From Bacillota bacterium (GTDB lineage Bacteria; Bacillota; Clostridia; DSM-8532): DNA of 39,639 bases. Shown one piece after another: positions 1 to 8,512 of the stretch (position 1 is its first letter; every line of letters starts with the position of its first letter). The position numbers and the translations under genes were made by a program. The stretch spans positions 1 to 39,639 of the forward strand of contig JAEZLR010000016.1 in assembly GCA_023415205.1 (NCBI GenBank), in the 5' to 3' direction. Under the pieces are notes generated by a model. The model was not told the origin of the DNA. It saw only the letters and a list, made by a program, of their open reading frames with translations, and did not search any database.

Positions 1-270
1 TTTATCAAGGAGTATCATAATAATGCTAACAAGCCTGTCAACTTTCATCGGATAGCCGCCTTTCAAATATTTTTATCTTATAGATTCTTGCCATACTGTT
101 GTCAACAATTACATGGTACAGTAAAAAAGTAATCAAATCAATCTACCTATCAGGAGGAGATGCTATGCATAAAGAGGAGGAATATCCCTATTAAAAAATT
201 CCCAAATGGGAGTTTATGTCCATACACTTAAGGTTTTGATTTAGTAACACAAAGAAAAAGGAGGAAATTT
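1..270. other. Non-coding left edge with a possible gene remnant
   Basis: No substantial gene is visible. A strong ribosome-binding site (AGGAGGA, 152-158) precedes ATG at 165, which opens a 9-codon frame (MHKEEEYPY, stop at 192-194). Reading past that TAA in the same frame gives about 15 more codons (KIPKWEFMSIHLRF, then stop), so the stretch may be the start of a decayed gene or a short leader peptide. The next gene has its own AAGGAGG at 259-265. Confidence 0.3.
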
Positions 271-909
271 ATGATTACAATCTATGTTTATATTCTTGAT
301 ACTTTAGCAGACTGGGAACTGGGGTATGTTATTTCGGAGCTTAATTCTGGTCGTTTTTTCAAGAAGGGCGAGCAACGTGTATCCCTCAAAACGGTTAGTT
401 ATTCTAAAGAGCCAATCCATACAATGGGGGGGATGACAATAGTACCTAATTGCATCATTGATGATATTGTTGTGAGTGAAACCAGTATGTTGCTATTACC
501 GGGCGCAGATACATGGAACGACCCAAAGCATGGCGCTATCATCGAAAAAGCAAGCGAATTTCTCTCTTTAGGCGCTACGGTGTGTGCAATCTGTGGGGCT
601 ACCGCTGCGCTTGCCAATTTTGGGCTATTGGATGAGCGTCCGCATACCAGTAATGGACTGGGATTTCTTGAAATGTTTTCTCCTGGCTATAAAGGGCAAA
701 GCTTTTATATAGACAAGCCATCTGTAGCGGATAATAACCTTATTACTGCAAGTTCTACCGGAGCTTTGTTGTGGGCGAAGCAAATTATTGAGTATTTAGG
801 TGTTTTTCAAGCAAACACACTGGAATCATGGTATGAATATTTTAGTACCGGTGAGCCGAAGCATTTCTTTGCCCTCATGCAAACTTTGTCTTCTAGCCAT
901 GAAAACTGA
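271..909 (+). CDS. DJ-1/PfpI-family protein (class I glutamine amidotransferase-like fold)
   Basis: The protein has 212 residues and the class I glutamine-amidotransferase-like fold. After the N-terminal beta strand (ITIYVYILD) comes a conserved LLLPGAD segment at about 74-80. The nucleophile elbow reads AICGAT, with Cys108 as the likely reactive residue. Members of this family act as glyoxalases/deglycases, chaperones or peptidases, or have no known activity, so the reaction cannot be assigned. The start is supported by AAGGAGG six bases upstream of ATG. It stands alone, about 110 bp before an unrelated kinase-like gene. The family call is good, the function open. Confidence 0.8.
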   Translation: MITIYVYILDTLADWELGYVISELNSGRFFKKGEQRVSLKTVSYSKEPIHTMGGMTIVPNCIIDDIVVSETSMLLLPGADTWNDPKHGAIIEKASEFLSLGATVCAICGATAALANFGLLDERPHTSNGLGFLEMFSPGYKGQSFYIDKPSVADNNLITASSTGALLWAKQIIEYLGVFQANTLESWYEYFSTGEPKHFFALMQTLSSSHEN

Positions 910-1017
910 CATATTGAAAATAATTTATCCATAGGCTATACTTGGTAAAATGAAGACCATTGGATACCAGCACATCCCATGGCATGTCCAACAGCTATAA
1001 GGTAAGTAGGAGATTGC

Positions 1018-1593
1018 ATGGACAGAGATTGGTGTATTTTACTTATTGGCGGTGCATCAGGATCAGGTAAGACTTGCGTGAGTTATCCTCTGGCAAAAAT
1101 ATTTGGTGTTAACTTAATAGAGGTTGATGATTTTCAGGTTTTTTTGTCTTCGATGACAAAGCCCTACGAGCAGCCCGAATTGCATTATTGGGACACACAT
1201 CCGGAATGGCAGAAGGAAGGCGTGGAGAACACGCTGCAACAGCTCATTAATGTTGGAAGGGCTTTTAAGCCGGGACTTGAGGCTGTTATCAAGAATCATA
1301 TAGAGACCAATGTTCCTGCAATCCTTGAAGGTGACTTTTTATTGCCCGAACTGGTCACTTCTTTTAATGGTCCGAAGGTCAAGTCTGTATTTATCCATGA
1401 GCCTTCCAGGGATCAGATCTTAAACAATTATCTCATGAGGGAAAAAGAAAGCGGCCCCCAGCATTATCGTGCGGATGTTAGCTACCGTTATGGTCAGTGG
1501 CTAGCATCACAATGTGGGAAGCACAATGTACCTGTCATAGAATCAAGGCCATGGAATACAGTGATAGAAAGAGTTTTAGAAATTCTTATATGA
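1018..1593 (+). CDS. P-loop kinase-like NTPase
   Basis: This 191-residue protein has a clear Walker A motif (GGASGSGKT, residues 11-19) at the N-terminus, as in small-molecule kinases. EVDDFQ at about 35-40 sits where such kinases hold a substrate-binding acidic residue. ILEGDFL at about 102-108 is a plausible Walker B strand. The overall pattern resembles 2-phosphoglycerate-kinase-like or uridine-kinase-like proteins, but no substrate-specific motif is evident. TAGGAG lies 6 bp before ATG 1018. It is followed by a strong terminator hairpin that it shares with the convergent tRNA. Substrate unknown. Confidence 0.7.
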   Translation: MDRDWCILLIGGASGSGKTCVSYPLAKIFGVNLIEVDDFQVFLSSMTKPYEQPELHYWDTHPEWQKEGVENTLQQLINVGRAFKPGLEAVIKNHIETNVPAILEGDFLLPELVTSFNGPKVKSVFIHEPSRDQILNNYLMREKESGPQHYRADVSYRYGQWLASQCGKHNVPVIESRPWNTVIERVLEILI

Positions 1594-1626
1594 AATAAAC
1601 CAGAATAAATAAAGCTATTAACCTAT

Positions 1627-1664
1627 AAAAAGCGGTTTCCAAGTTCTTTTGGAAACCGCTTTTT
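1627..1664. terminator. Bidirectional rho-independent terminator
   Basis: A perfect 14-bp stem (AAAAAGCGGTTTCC-type arm at 1627-1640, complementary arm at 1651-1664) with a 10-nt loop is flanked by A-run and T-run. It can end both the kinase-like gene (+) and the tRNA (-). Confidence 0.9.
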
Positions 1665-1669
1665 GGCTT

Positions 1670-1746
1670 TGGTCGGAGTGAGAAGATTCGAACTTCCGGC
1701 CTCTTGGTCCCGAACCAAGCGCTCTACCAAACTGAGCCACACCCCG
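1670..1746 (-). tRNA. tRNA-Pro (anticodon CGG)
   Basis: The reverse strand folds as a complete cloverleaf. The acceptor CGGGGTG pairs with CACTCCG (one G-U). A D arm follows, then the anticodon stem CTTGG/CCAAG with loop TTCGGGA (anticodon CGG, reads CCG), then the T arm GGAAG-TTCGAAT-CTTCT. Discriminator A and an encoded CCA follow. The 77 nt include CCA. A promoter lies just upstream (1760-1788) and a terminator just downstream. Confidence 0.95.
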
Positions 1747-1759
1747 TTGAGCAAAGATT

Positions 1760-1788
1760 ATTATAAAACACTTTGAGGCAAAAAACAA
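1760..1788 (-). promoter_or_regulatory. Promoter of tRNA-Pro
   Basis: On the minus strand TTGTTT (-35, 1783-1788), a 17-bp spacer, then TATAAT (-10, 1760-1765). The predicted start falls a few bases upstream of the mature tRNA 5' end. Confidence 0.75.
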
Positions 1789-1833
1789 GTTAGCCAGGGC
1801 ATAAAATTTATCATCTAAAGTTATTAAGACTAC

Positions 1834-1862
1834 TTGAAAAAGTCCCACGAAAGGGGTATGCT
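1834..1862 (+). promoter_or_regulatory. Putative xylose operon promoter
   Basis: TTGAAA (1834-1839), 17-bp spacer, TATGCT (1857-1862). The predicted start is about 30 bp before the xylB ribosome-binding site. A weak dyad, CTTAA-N9-TTAAG (1861-1879), overlaps the start region and could be the operator of the ROK repressor in this operon. That link is only a guess from position. Confidence 0.5.
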
Positions 1863-1903
1863 TAACTTAGTAATTTAAGATTAAAAAGTATTTGGAGGGG
1901 AAT

Positions 1904-3436
1904 ATGGCGTATCTTCTAGGTATCGATATCGGCACATCAGGTACAAAAACCGTATTATTTGACTTATCGGGGAATAGCGTTGCCAGCGACACACAGGAGT
2001 ATCCTCTTTATCAGCCTCAAAACGGCTGGGCGGAGCAGGACCCTGAAGACTGGTGGAAAGCCTCATATACCTCCATTGGGAATGTTATCAAAAAAAGTGG
2101 GGTAGAGGCGTCTGAAATCAAGGGGATTGGCTTATCAGGCCAGATGCATGGGGCGGTGCTTCTGGATAAGGAAGATAAGGTCTTAAGAAAGGCCATCATC
2201 TGGTGTGACCAGAGGAGTGCCCGTGAATGTGAGGAGATCACCAACCGCGTGGGAGCCCGGCGTCTGATTGAAATCACGGCCAATCCAGCGCTTACCGGTT
2301 TTACAGCGTCAAAAATCCTATGGGTTAGAAATCATGAACCTGAAGTTTTCGATCAAGTGAGAAAAGTATTATTGCCCAAGGATTACATACGCCTGTGTCT
2401 GACTGGGGAGACAGCCACCGAGGTTTCCGATGCCAGCGGCATGCAGCTTTTAGATGTTCCCAACCGCAAATGGAGCCTTGAGGTGCTGGATAAGCTAGGG
2501 TTAGATAAGTCCATGCTGGGCAAGGTTTATGAATCCCAGGAGATAACGGGACAGATTACACCCAAAGTTGCTGCTTTAACGGGCCTGAAGGCAGGAACAC
2601 CCGTGGTCGGCGGGGCGGGGGATCAAGCGGCAGGTGCCGTCGGAAACGGTATTGTCAAGTCAGGAGTGATTTCTTCCGTAATTGGTACCTCAGGGGTGGT
2701 TTTCGCCTACACCGACAAGGTGAGCATCGATCCGGAGGGAAGGGTTCATACCTTCTGCCATGCGGTTCCAGATACCTGGCATGTGATGGGAGTGACTCAG
2801 GGTGCAGGTTTATCCCTTCAATGGTTTAGAAATCAATTTTGCCAGGAGGAGATGTCCACGGCAAGGCTTATAGAAGTAGATGCCTATCAGCTTACCGACA
2901 AGGAGGCAGCCCTCTCGCAAATAGGAGCCAATGGCTTGATCTACCTTCCTTATCTCATGGGAGAGCGAACACCACACTTAGACCCTGATTGCCGCGGTGT
3001 TTTCTTTGGACTCTCCGCCAAGCATACCAAGCGTGACATGATTCGGGCCATTATGGAAGGGGTGGCTTTCAGCCTGCGTGACTGCTTGGATATTATTAAG
3101 AAAATGGGCATCCCTGTTCAAGAAGTTCGTGCCTCGGGCGGGGGAGGGAAGAGCCCTCTGTGGCGCCAAATTCAGGCAGATCTTTTTGGAACGCCGCTCT
3201 ATACTGTGAATTCCAGTGAGGGGCCGGCTTTAGGGGTCGCTCTTCTTGCCGGAGTGGGAGCAGGAGAGTATAAAAGCGTGCCCGAGGCCTGTGAGGCCAC
3301 AGTCAAGGTGGTCACCCACCAGGCCTATGGGGAGGAGAATCACAGAAAGTATCAGGGTTACTACAAGCTTTACAACACCCTGTATACTTCTTTGAAGAAG
3401 GATTTTAAAACCTTGGCCGGTTTATTAGAGCATTAG
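1904..3436 (+). CDS. xylB: Xylulokinase
   Basis: Phosphorylates D-xylulose to xylulose 5-phosphate with ATP, feeding the pentose phosphate pathway. The FGGY-kinase fold shows the N-terminal phosphate-1 loop DIGTSGTKT (residues 8-16), GLSGQMHG (sugar contact), WCDQRS, and GAGDQAAGAVGNG with Asp240 as the expected catalytic base. The ATP-binding half carries ASGGGGKSPLWRQ. Its 510 residues are normal for XylB. ATG 1904 is chosen because GGAGG ends 5 bp before it; an in-frame TTG at 1892 lies upstream of that site. It is the first gene of a xylB-repressor-xylA operon, with 30 bp to the next start. Confidence 0.95.
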   Translation: MAYLLGIDIGTSGTKTVLFDLSGNSVASDTQEYPLYQPQNGWAEQDPEDWWKASYTSIGNVIKKSGVEASEIKGIGLSGQMHGAVLLDKEDKVLRKAIIWCDQRSARECEEITNRVGARRLIEITANPALTGFTASKILWVRNHEPEVFDQVRKVLLPKDYIRLCLTGETATEVSDASGMQLLDVPNRKWSLEVLDKLGLDKSMLGKVYESQEITGQITPKVAALTGLKAGTPVVGGAGDQAAGAVGNGIVKSGVISSVIGTSGVVFAYTDKVSIDPEGRVHTFCHAVPDTWHVMGVTQGAGLSLQWFRNQFCQEEMSTARLIEVDAYQLTDKEAALSQIGANGLIYLPYLMGERTPHLDPDCRGVFFGLSAKHTKRDMIRAIMEGVAFSLRDCLDIIKKMGIPVQEVRASGGGGKSPLWRQIQADLFGTPLYTVNSSEGPALGVALLAGVGAGEYKSVPEACEATVKVVTHQAYGEENHRKYQGYYKLYNTLYTSLKKDFKTLAGLLEH

Positions 3437-3466
3437 TTTTTAGTTTTGCGAACGGGGGGACATCTC

Positions 3467-4651
3467 TTGAAGGACAGAAAAACAGGAAACAATCAGTATC
3501 TGAAGGAAATGAACAAGTCCATAGTGCTGGATCTCATACGTACCACCAAGGACATGTCACGGAAGTACCTGGCAGATCGCACGGGACTTTCGGCTACGGC
3601 TACCGGTGCCATCGTTAAGGCCCTCCTAAGTGAGGAGTATATTCAGGAGATCGGGGAAGGAGCTTCCTCAGGGGGTCGAAAGCCTGTGATGCTACAGCTC
3701 AAGCCACGATCCTATTATGCTTTTGGCTTTGATGTGGACGTACGGTACATTTATACGGTTGTTATAGATATCACAGGTGAAGTGGTCTATCGGAAAAAAA
3801 GGGAGAATCCCAGGGAACTCACTGTTGAACAGACCATTGAAACTCTTTATGAAATCTATTATCAGGCCCTTGGTGAGCTTAAGATCACGGACAGGAGGAT
3901 TCTCGGTGTGGGGGTATCCATTCCCGGTCTGATGGACATCCATAGCAAGAAGATCATCCTAGCACCTAATCTTGGTTGGTCGGATGTAGACCTTTTACCC
4001 CATTTGGAGGAGGCACTGGATACCTCGGTTTACTTGGATAATGAGGCGATGTGCTCGGCCTCCTGTGAAAACTGGATTGGCCTGTGCCGGGATGTGGAGG
4101 ATTTTATTTGTATTAATATTGAATCAGGTATTGGCGCGGGCTTGTTTCTCAGGGGAAAAATCTACCGCGGCTTTACCGGGAGTGCCGGTGAGGTGGGGCA
4201 TATCTTGGTGGATGACCATGGCCCTGTCTGTAAATGTGGGAATGTAGGGTGCCTGGAGACCATTGCCTCCATCAATGGCATGGTGTCCAAAGCGTTAAAG
4301 AAGGGCTCCTGTTCTGGGGATGAAGTAAATATTGAGACTGCTTTTGAAAGCCTCCTTAAAAAGGCTCGAGAAGGAGAGCCTGAAAGTCTGGAAGTCTTTC
4401 ATGAGGCCGCCGCAAGCCTGGGAAAAGCCATTGCATACCTTATTAATACCTTTAATCCTCAGAAGATCGTGCTAGGAAAAAAATTCCCTGATTATGCCGA
4501 CCTGGTACTCCAAACCATCCAGCAGACAGCTCATAAGCTAGCCCTTTATTATCCCTCCAAACATGTTGAAATTGTCTCCTCAACTTTCGGTGAAGATTCA
4601 TCGGCACTTGGGGCGGCCATCATCCCTATCAAAAAGCTTTTTGGTAAGTAA
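3467..4651 (+). CDS. xylR: ROK-family transcriptional repressor (XylR-like)
   Basis: A xylose-responsive repressor is the likely role, from fold and position between xylB and xylA. Residues about 20-65 form a winged helix-turn-helix (DMSRKYLADRTGLSATATGAIVKALL follows the ROK-repressor pattern). The rest is the ROK sugar-kinase-like domain, with GVGVSIPGLMD and the zinc motif CKCGNVGC (Cys255, Cys257, Cys262). TTG 3467 is preferred because GGGGGGA sits 6 bp before it; an in-frame TTG at 3446 has no ribosome-binding site. 394 residues. Whether it binds xylose is inferred from context. Confidence 0.88.
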   Translation: MKDRKTGNNQYLKEMNKSIVLDLIRTTKDMSRKYLADRTGLSATATGAIVKALLSEEYIQEIGEGASSGGRKPVMLQLKPRSYYAFGFDVDVRYIYTVVIDITGEVVYRKKRENPRELTVEQTIETLYEIYYQALGELKITDRRILGVGVSIPGLMDIHSKKIILAPNLGWSDVDLLPHLEEALDTSVYLDNEAMCSASCENWIGLCRDVEDFICINIESGIGAGLFLRGKIYRGFTGSAGEVGHILVDDHGPVCKCGNVGCLETIASINGMVSKALKKGSCSGDEVNIETAFESLLKKAREGEPESLEVFHEAAASLGKAIAYLINTFNPQKIVLGKKFPDYADLVLQTIQQTAHKLALYYPSKHVEIVSSTFGEDSSALGAAIIPIKKLFGK

Positions 4652-4687
4652 AACATCAAACGATATTATTTTTAAGGAGGTATATGT

Positions 4688-6010
4688 ATGTCTGAATATT
4701 TTAAAGGTATTGGAAGGATACCCTACGAAGGCACGGGTTCGGATAATCCCTTGGCCTTTAAGTACTACAATCCGGAGGAAATCATTGATGGTAAGAGCAT
4801 GAAGGAGCACCTTCGCTTTGCAGTGGCTTACTGGCACACCTTTCAGGCCCGTGGAGCAGATCCCTTTGGTAGCGGCACAGCCATTAGGCCATGGGACGCT
4901 GTCACTCATCCCATGGATTTGGCCTTCGCTAAAGTGGAAGCCAATTTTGAGTTCTGTGAAAAGCTGGGTGTGCCCTTTTTCTGTTTCCATGACAGGGATA
5001 TTTCCCCTGAGGCAGAAAACCTGACCGAAACCAATAAGCGCCTGGATCAGGTGGTGGCAAAAATCAAGGATCGTATGAAGGATAGTGATGTGAAGCTCCT
5101 TTGGGGCACAACCAATGCCTTTGGGAATCCCCGTTTTGTTCATGGAGCCTCCACTTCATGCCAAGCTGATGTTTTTGCCTATGCGGCAGCACAGGTTAAG
5201 AAGGCCATGGAAATCACTCAGGAGCTGGGGGGACAAAACTATGTCTTCTGGGGAGGCCGAGAGGGCTATGAAACGCTTCTTAATACCGACATGAAGCTGG
5301 AACTGGATAACCTGGCCCGCTTTCTGACCATGGCTGTTACATATGCCAAGGAGATTGGTTTTAAGGGTCAATTCCTCATTGAGCCCAAGCCCAAGGAACC
5401 CACCAAGCATCAATATGATTTTGATGCGGCCACGGTGATCGGTTTCCTTAAAACCTATGGTTTGGAGGATTCCTTTAAACTGAATATCGAGGCCAATCAT
5501 GCCACATTGGCCCAACACACCTTCCAGCACGATTTAAGAGTCGCGCGTATTAACAATGTCCTCGGTTCAATTGATGCCAATCAGGGCGACTCCCTTCTGG
5601 GCTGGGATACCGACCAGTTCCCCACCAATCTCTATGAGACTACCCTGGCCATGTACGAAGTCATTATGATGGGTGGCTTTACAAAGGGTGGCCTTAACTT
5701 TGATGCTAAAGTGAGAAGGGCTTCCTTTGAGGCGGAGGATCTTTTCTATGGTCATATCGCAGGGATGGATGCCTTTGCCAAGGGCTTTAAGGTCGCCCAC
5801 AGACTCATTAAAGATGGGGTGTTTGAAAAATTCATTCAGAAGCGCTATGAAAGCTTTACCCAAGGGATCGGAAAGGATATTCTCGCAGGTAAAGTCGGAT
5901 TTAAAGAACTGGAGGCCTATACCCTTAAGAATGGAGAGCCAGTCCTTTCCTCAGGTCGCCAGGAAATGCTGGAAGCCTTGCTTAATCAGTACATCACCGA
6001 AACCAAATAA
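4688..6010 (+). CDS. xylA: Xylose isomerase
   Basis: Converts D-xylose to D-xylulose, the step before XylB. At 440 residues it is a class II (long) isomerase. Active-site signatures are all present: FHDRD with His101 and Asp104, the metal-binding IEPKPKEPTKHQYDFD segment, NIEANHATLA, and GDSLLGWDTDQFP. AAGGAGG precedes ATG 4688. It is the last gene of the operon; a terminator follows at 6035. No xylose transporter is seen in the window. Confidence 0.97.
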   Translation: MSEYFKGIGRIPYEGTGSDNPLAFKYYNPEEIIDGKSMKEHLRFAVAYWHTFQARGADPFGSGTAIRPWDAVTHPMDLAFAKVEANFEFCEKLGVPFFCFHDRDISPEAENLTETNKRLDQVVAKIKDRMKDSDVKLLWGTTNAFGNPRFVHGASTSCQADVFAYAAAQVKKAMEITQELGGQNYVFWGGREGYETLLNTDMKLELDNLARFLTMAVTYAKEIGFKGQFLIEPKPKEPTKHQYDFDAATVIGFLKTYGLEDSFKLNIEANHATLAQHTFQHDLRVARINNVLGSIDANQGDSLLGWDTDQFPTNLYETTLAMYEVIMMGGFTKGGLNFDAKVRRASFEAEDLFYGHIAGMDAFAKGFKVAHRLIKDGVFEKFIQKRYESFTQGIGKDILAGKVGFKELEAYTLKNGEPVLSSGRQEMLEALLNQYITETK

Positions 6011-6034
6011 TTATATTTCCCAGGAAAAGTCTTT

Positions 6035-6064
6035 GGAAGGTTCATAATTGAGCCTTCCTTTTTA
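6035..6064 (+). terminator. Terminator of the xylose operon
   Basis: GGAAGG (6035-6040) pairs with CCTTCC (6053-6058), with a short secondary CA/TG pair in the loop, followed by a T-rich run. Confidence 0.7.
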
Positions 6065-6174
6065 ATTGCGTTAGCAACAAGGCTTACCGGCCCCGGTTGA
6101 AATCTTTGATTTCTTGCAGGTTGGGGATCATATCACCTTACTATTTTGTAACCTAAAGCTTAAGAGAAATTAAG

Positions 6175-6204
6175 TTGCATATAAAGCTAACCATGCTCTA
6201 TAAT
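6175..6204 (+). promoter_or_regulatory. Promoter upstream of the GNAT-uppP pair
   Basis: TTGCAT (6175-6180), 18-bp spacer, perfect TATAAT (6199-6204). It lies about 48 bp before the GNAT start. The 6065-6174 stretch between the terminator and this promoter shows nothing else. Confidence 0.75.
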
Positions 6205-6251
6205 GGAGACTGATTGATACTTTGACTTTTTCGATTTATAAGGCAGGGCCT

Positions 6252-6746
6252 ATGAGCATCCACTTTAAGTCCTTTACCGATGCCTATCTTCACAAGGCTG
6301 CGGAGATTTATAATTATTATGTCAGCCACACCACGGTAACCTTTCACACCGAGAGGGTAACACCGGAAGAGATGAAAGAAATCCTTTATCAGGAGGATCC
6401 ATCCTACATCACGCTGGGTATCTTTGATGGTGAGGAACTTTGTGGCTATGCCTATATGGCTCCCTATAAAAAGCGCCAGGCTTACAGGATATCCTCGGAG
6501 GTTACTGTTTATTTAAGTCCTCAAGCGGCTGGCAAAGGCATCGGTGCCCAGGTTCTTAAGAGGTTTGAAGCCCATGCAAAAAGCCACGGCATACACTCGT
6601 TCCTTGCTGTCATATGTGCCGAAAACGAAGCCAGTCTACGATTGTTTTCAAAGTGCGGCTATGAAAAATGTGCCCATTTAAAGGAAGTTGGAATGAAGTT
6701 TAACCGGCTGCTGGATATTGTCATAATGCAAAAGATTTTGAACTAG
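6252..6746 (+). CDS. GNAT N-acetyltransferase (phosphinothricin-acetyltransferase-like)
   Basis: A single GNAT domain of 164 residues. The early segment AAEIYNYYVSHTTVTFHTERVT matches the phosphinothricin/methionine-sulfone acetyltransferase subgroup. The acetyl-CoA pyrophosphate loop is SPQAAGKGIGAQVL (motif A), and motif B carries AVICAENEASLRLFSKCGYE. It likely acetylates a small amine or amino-acid analogue; the substrate is unknown. ATG 6252 fits the family N-terminus and a short 5' leader after the promoter, although the Shine-Dalgarno (AAGG) is weak. An in-frame TTG lies at 6222. uppP follows 30 bp later, probably in the same transcript. Confidence 0.85.
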   Translation: MSIHFKSFTDAYLHKAAEIYNYYVSHTTVTFHTERVTPEEMKEILYQEDPSYITLGIFDGEELCGYAYMAPYKKRQAYRISSEVTVYLSPQAAGKGIGAQVLKRFEAHAKSHGIHSFLAVICAENEASLRLFSKCGYEKCAHLKEVGMKFNRLLDIVIMQKILN

Positions 6747-6776
6747 AAAGATTAATACGAAGGCAGGGAGATCAAA

Positions 6777-7604
6777 ATGGAAATCCTAGAGATAATCAAA
6801 GCCATCATTCTGGGTATTGTAGAGGGAATTACAGAATGGCTGCCCATAAGCAGTACAGGGCACATGATTCTGGTTGATGAAATACTTAAGCTCAATATGT
6901 CGGATCGCTTTATTGAGATGTTTTTAGTGGTGATACAGCTCGGAGCTATTCTGGCGGTAGTGATCTTATTCTGGAAGGATATTATTCCCCTTAAAACAAA
7001 GCCTAAGCTTGCACTTAAGACTGAAACCCTGGAAATGTGGGCTAAGATCATCGTTGCCTGTGTGCCGGGAGCTATCATCGGAGTATTTTTTGATGATGCT
7101 ATTAATGCCTTGTTTTATAACTATCTGTCAGTTTCTATCGCTCTTGTTGTTTTTGGTATTCTGTTTATTGTCATTGAGAATAGAAATCGCGGCAAGACGC
7201 CTCATATAAACTCGATTAGTGGAATCACCTATAAGACGGCAATGATGATCGGTGTATTCCAACTCATTGCCGCCGTATTCCCCGGCACATCCCGCTCGGG
7301 AGCCACCATATTGGGAGGGATCCTCATTGGCATGAGCCGAACCGTTGCTGCGGAGTTTACCTTTTACCTGGCTATTCCGGTAATGACCGGTGCAAGCCTG
7401 TTAAAGATTTTAAAATTCGGTTTTAGCTTCAGTGGTTTAGAGCTGGCTGTTTTGGCAGCGGGCACCCTCGTGGCCTTCATTGTATCTATTTTTGTTATTA
7501 AGTTCCTGATGACCTATATTAAAAAGCATGATTTTAAAGTTTTTGGTTGGTACCGCATTGTGCTTGGCTGCATCGTTGTCATGTATTTTTTGCTTAAGGG
7601 CTAA
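6777..7604 (+). CDS. uppP: Undecaprenyl-diphosphatase (BacA/UppP type)
   Basis: Membrane phosphatase that recycles undecaprenyl diphosphate to the monophosphate carrier used in peptidoglycan synthesis; extra copies give bacitracin tolerance. The family signatures are EGITEWLPISSTGH (residues 16-29), with the catalytic glutamates, and PGTSRSG (about 168-174). Several hydrophobic segments span the 275 residues, the usual length. It ends before a strong bidirectional terminator. Confidence 0.95.
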   Translation: MEILEIIKAIILGIVEGITEWLPISSTGHMILVDEILKLNMSDRFIEMFLVVIQLGAILAVVILFWKDIIPLKTKPKLALKTETLEMWAKIIVACVPGAIIGVFFDDAINALFYNYLSVSIALVVFGILFIVIENRNRGKTPHINSISGITYKTAMMIGVFQLIAAVFPGTSRSGATILGGILIGMSRTVAAEFTFYLAIPVMTGASLLKILKFGFSFSGLELAVLAAGTLVAFIVSIFVIKFLMTYIKKHDFKVFGWYRIVLGCIVVMYFLLKG

Positions 7605-7637
7605 TCCACTATAGGTGAGAAACGAAAAGAAAAAAAC

Positions 7638-7660
7638 AAGGAGGGCCTGACCCTCCTTTT
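7638..7660. terminator. Bidirectional terminator between uppP and lexA
   Basis: AAGGAGGG (7638-7645) pairs with CCCTCCTT (7651-7658) around a 5-nt loop, with A-rich and T-rich flanks. It serves the convergent genes uppP (+) and lexA (-). Confidence 0.88.
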
Positions 7661-7685
7661 CTGTTGCTGTTGGATATTTTGTTGA

Positions 7686-8312
7686 TCAATATTTTCTAAA
7701 GAGACCAATAACCTTGCCTAAAATACTCAGGTTATCAACAATAATGGGCTCATAGGCAGGATTTTCAGGCTGTAGACGAAAATGTCCCTTTTCCTTGTAA
7801 AAGGTTTTTACAGTGGCTTCATCCTCAATCAGGGCTACCACCATATCTCCATTATCAGCGGTAGGCTGCTGTTTAACCAGTATATAGTCCCCATCCAGAA
7901 TGCCGGCATTTAACATGCTGTCACCGCGTACTTTTAGCATGAAGGAGGCAGAGTTCTCCAGGTATTGAACAGGTATGGGGAAGGTTTCCTCAATGTTCTC
8001 CACGGCCAGGATAGGGGCGCCTGCTGTGATTTTGCCCAGCACCGGGATATTGTCGATCTCCTGATCAGCTATATAGCCTTCCAGGCTCTTTTCCGACTCA
8101 TCAAGTATTTTAAGGGCTCTTGGTTTGGTTGCATCCTTGGCGATTTGCCCCTCTTCCTCCAGCTTTTTAATATAAGCGTGAACAGTAGAGGTCGATTTAA
8201 AGCCAACAGCTTGGCAAATTTCTCTGACTGAAGGGGGGTATCCCTTTTCTACACTATGCCTATTTACGAAATCTATAATTTTCTTTTGCTTATCAAGATC
8301 ACGATGTCTCAT
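7686..8312 (-). CDS. lexA: LexA repressor, SOS master regulator
   Basis: Represses DNA-damage genes and cleaves itself when activated by RecA. It has 208 residues. The N-terminal winged helix (YPPSVREICQAVGFKSTSTVHAYI) is followed by the protease domain with the Ala97-Gly98 cleavage site (KITAGAP), nucleophile Ser132 (GDSML) and general base Lys169 (ATVKTF). ATG 8312 has GGAGG 8 bp upstream; upstream in-frame starts overlap that site. Its own promoter carries a LexA box over the -35, so it should autoregulate. It is divergent from the yneA-like gene, as in Bacillus. Confidence 0.97.
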   Translation of the reverse strand: MRHRDLDKQKKIIDFVNRHSVEKGYPPSVREICQAVGFKSTSTVHAYIKKLEEEGQIAKDATKPRALKILDESEKSLEGYIADQEIDNIPVLGKITAGAPILAVENIEETFPIPVQYLENSASFMLKVRGDSMLNAGILDGDYILVKQQPTADNGDMVVALIEDEATVKTFYKEKGHFRLQPENPAYEPIIVDNLSILGKVIGLFRKY

Positions 8313-8397
8313 GAATTCATCCTCCATCAAGCTTGTTGGTTTTATGAACCATGGATTTAAAGGCTTCCAGAATTATACAAAGTCTTATCTTATCATT

Positions 8398-8426
8398 ATT
8401 ATATCTTTTGTAAAAAGAAATGTCAA
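8398..8426 (-). promoter_or_regulatory. lexA promoter
   Basis: On the minus strand a perfect TTGACA (8421-8426), 17-bp spacer and perfect TATAAT (8398-8403). The LexA box at 8424-8437 overlaps the -35. Confidence 0.92.
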
Positions 8427-8437
8427 ACAAATGTTCG
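8424..8437. promoter_or_regulatory. LexA box 1 (lexA operator)
   Basis: CAAACAAATGTTCG matches the Gram-positive LexA operator CGAAC-N4-GTTCG at all but two half-site positions and overlaps the lexA -35. Confidence 0.8.
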
Positions 8438-8444
8438 ATATACC

Positions 8445-8473
8445 TTGACAAGAGAACACTTGTTCGGTACACT
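8445..8473 (+). promoter_or_regulatory. Promoter of the yneA-like gene
   Basis: TTGACA (8445-8450), 17-bp spacer, TACACT (8468-8473). LexA box 2 fills the spacer and box 3 lies just after the expected start, so LexA should block polymerase directly. Confidence 0.8.
8453..8466. promoter_or_regulatory. LexA box 2
   Basis: AGAACACTTGTTCG, one base from the CGAAC-N4-GTTCG consensus, between the -35 and -10 of the yneA-like gene. Confidence 0.9.
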
Positions 8474-8482
8474 TGTTATAGA

Positions 8483-8496
8483 AGAACAAGTGTTCT
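8483..8496. promoter_or_regulatory. LexA box 3
   Basis: AGAACAAGTGTTCT is a perfect 14-bp palindrome with GAAC/GTTC half-sites, placed between the predicted transcription start and the ribosome-binding site. Confidence 0.88.
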
Positions 8497-8512
8497 GAAG
8501 GAGGTTGTCTCA

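Noticed and set aside
1861..1879. XylR operator upstream of xylB
   Set aside because: CTTAA-N9-TTAAG is too short and too AT-rich to claim as an operator; kept only as a note in the promoter entry.
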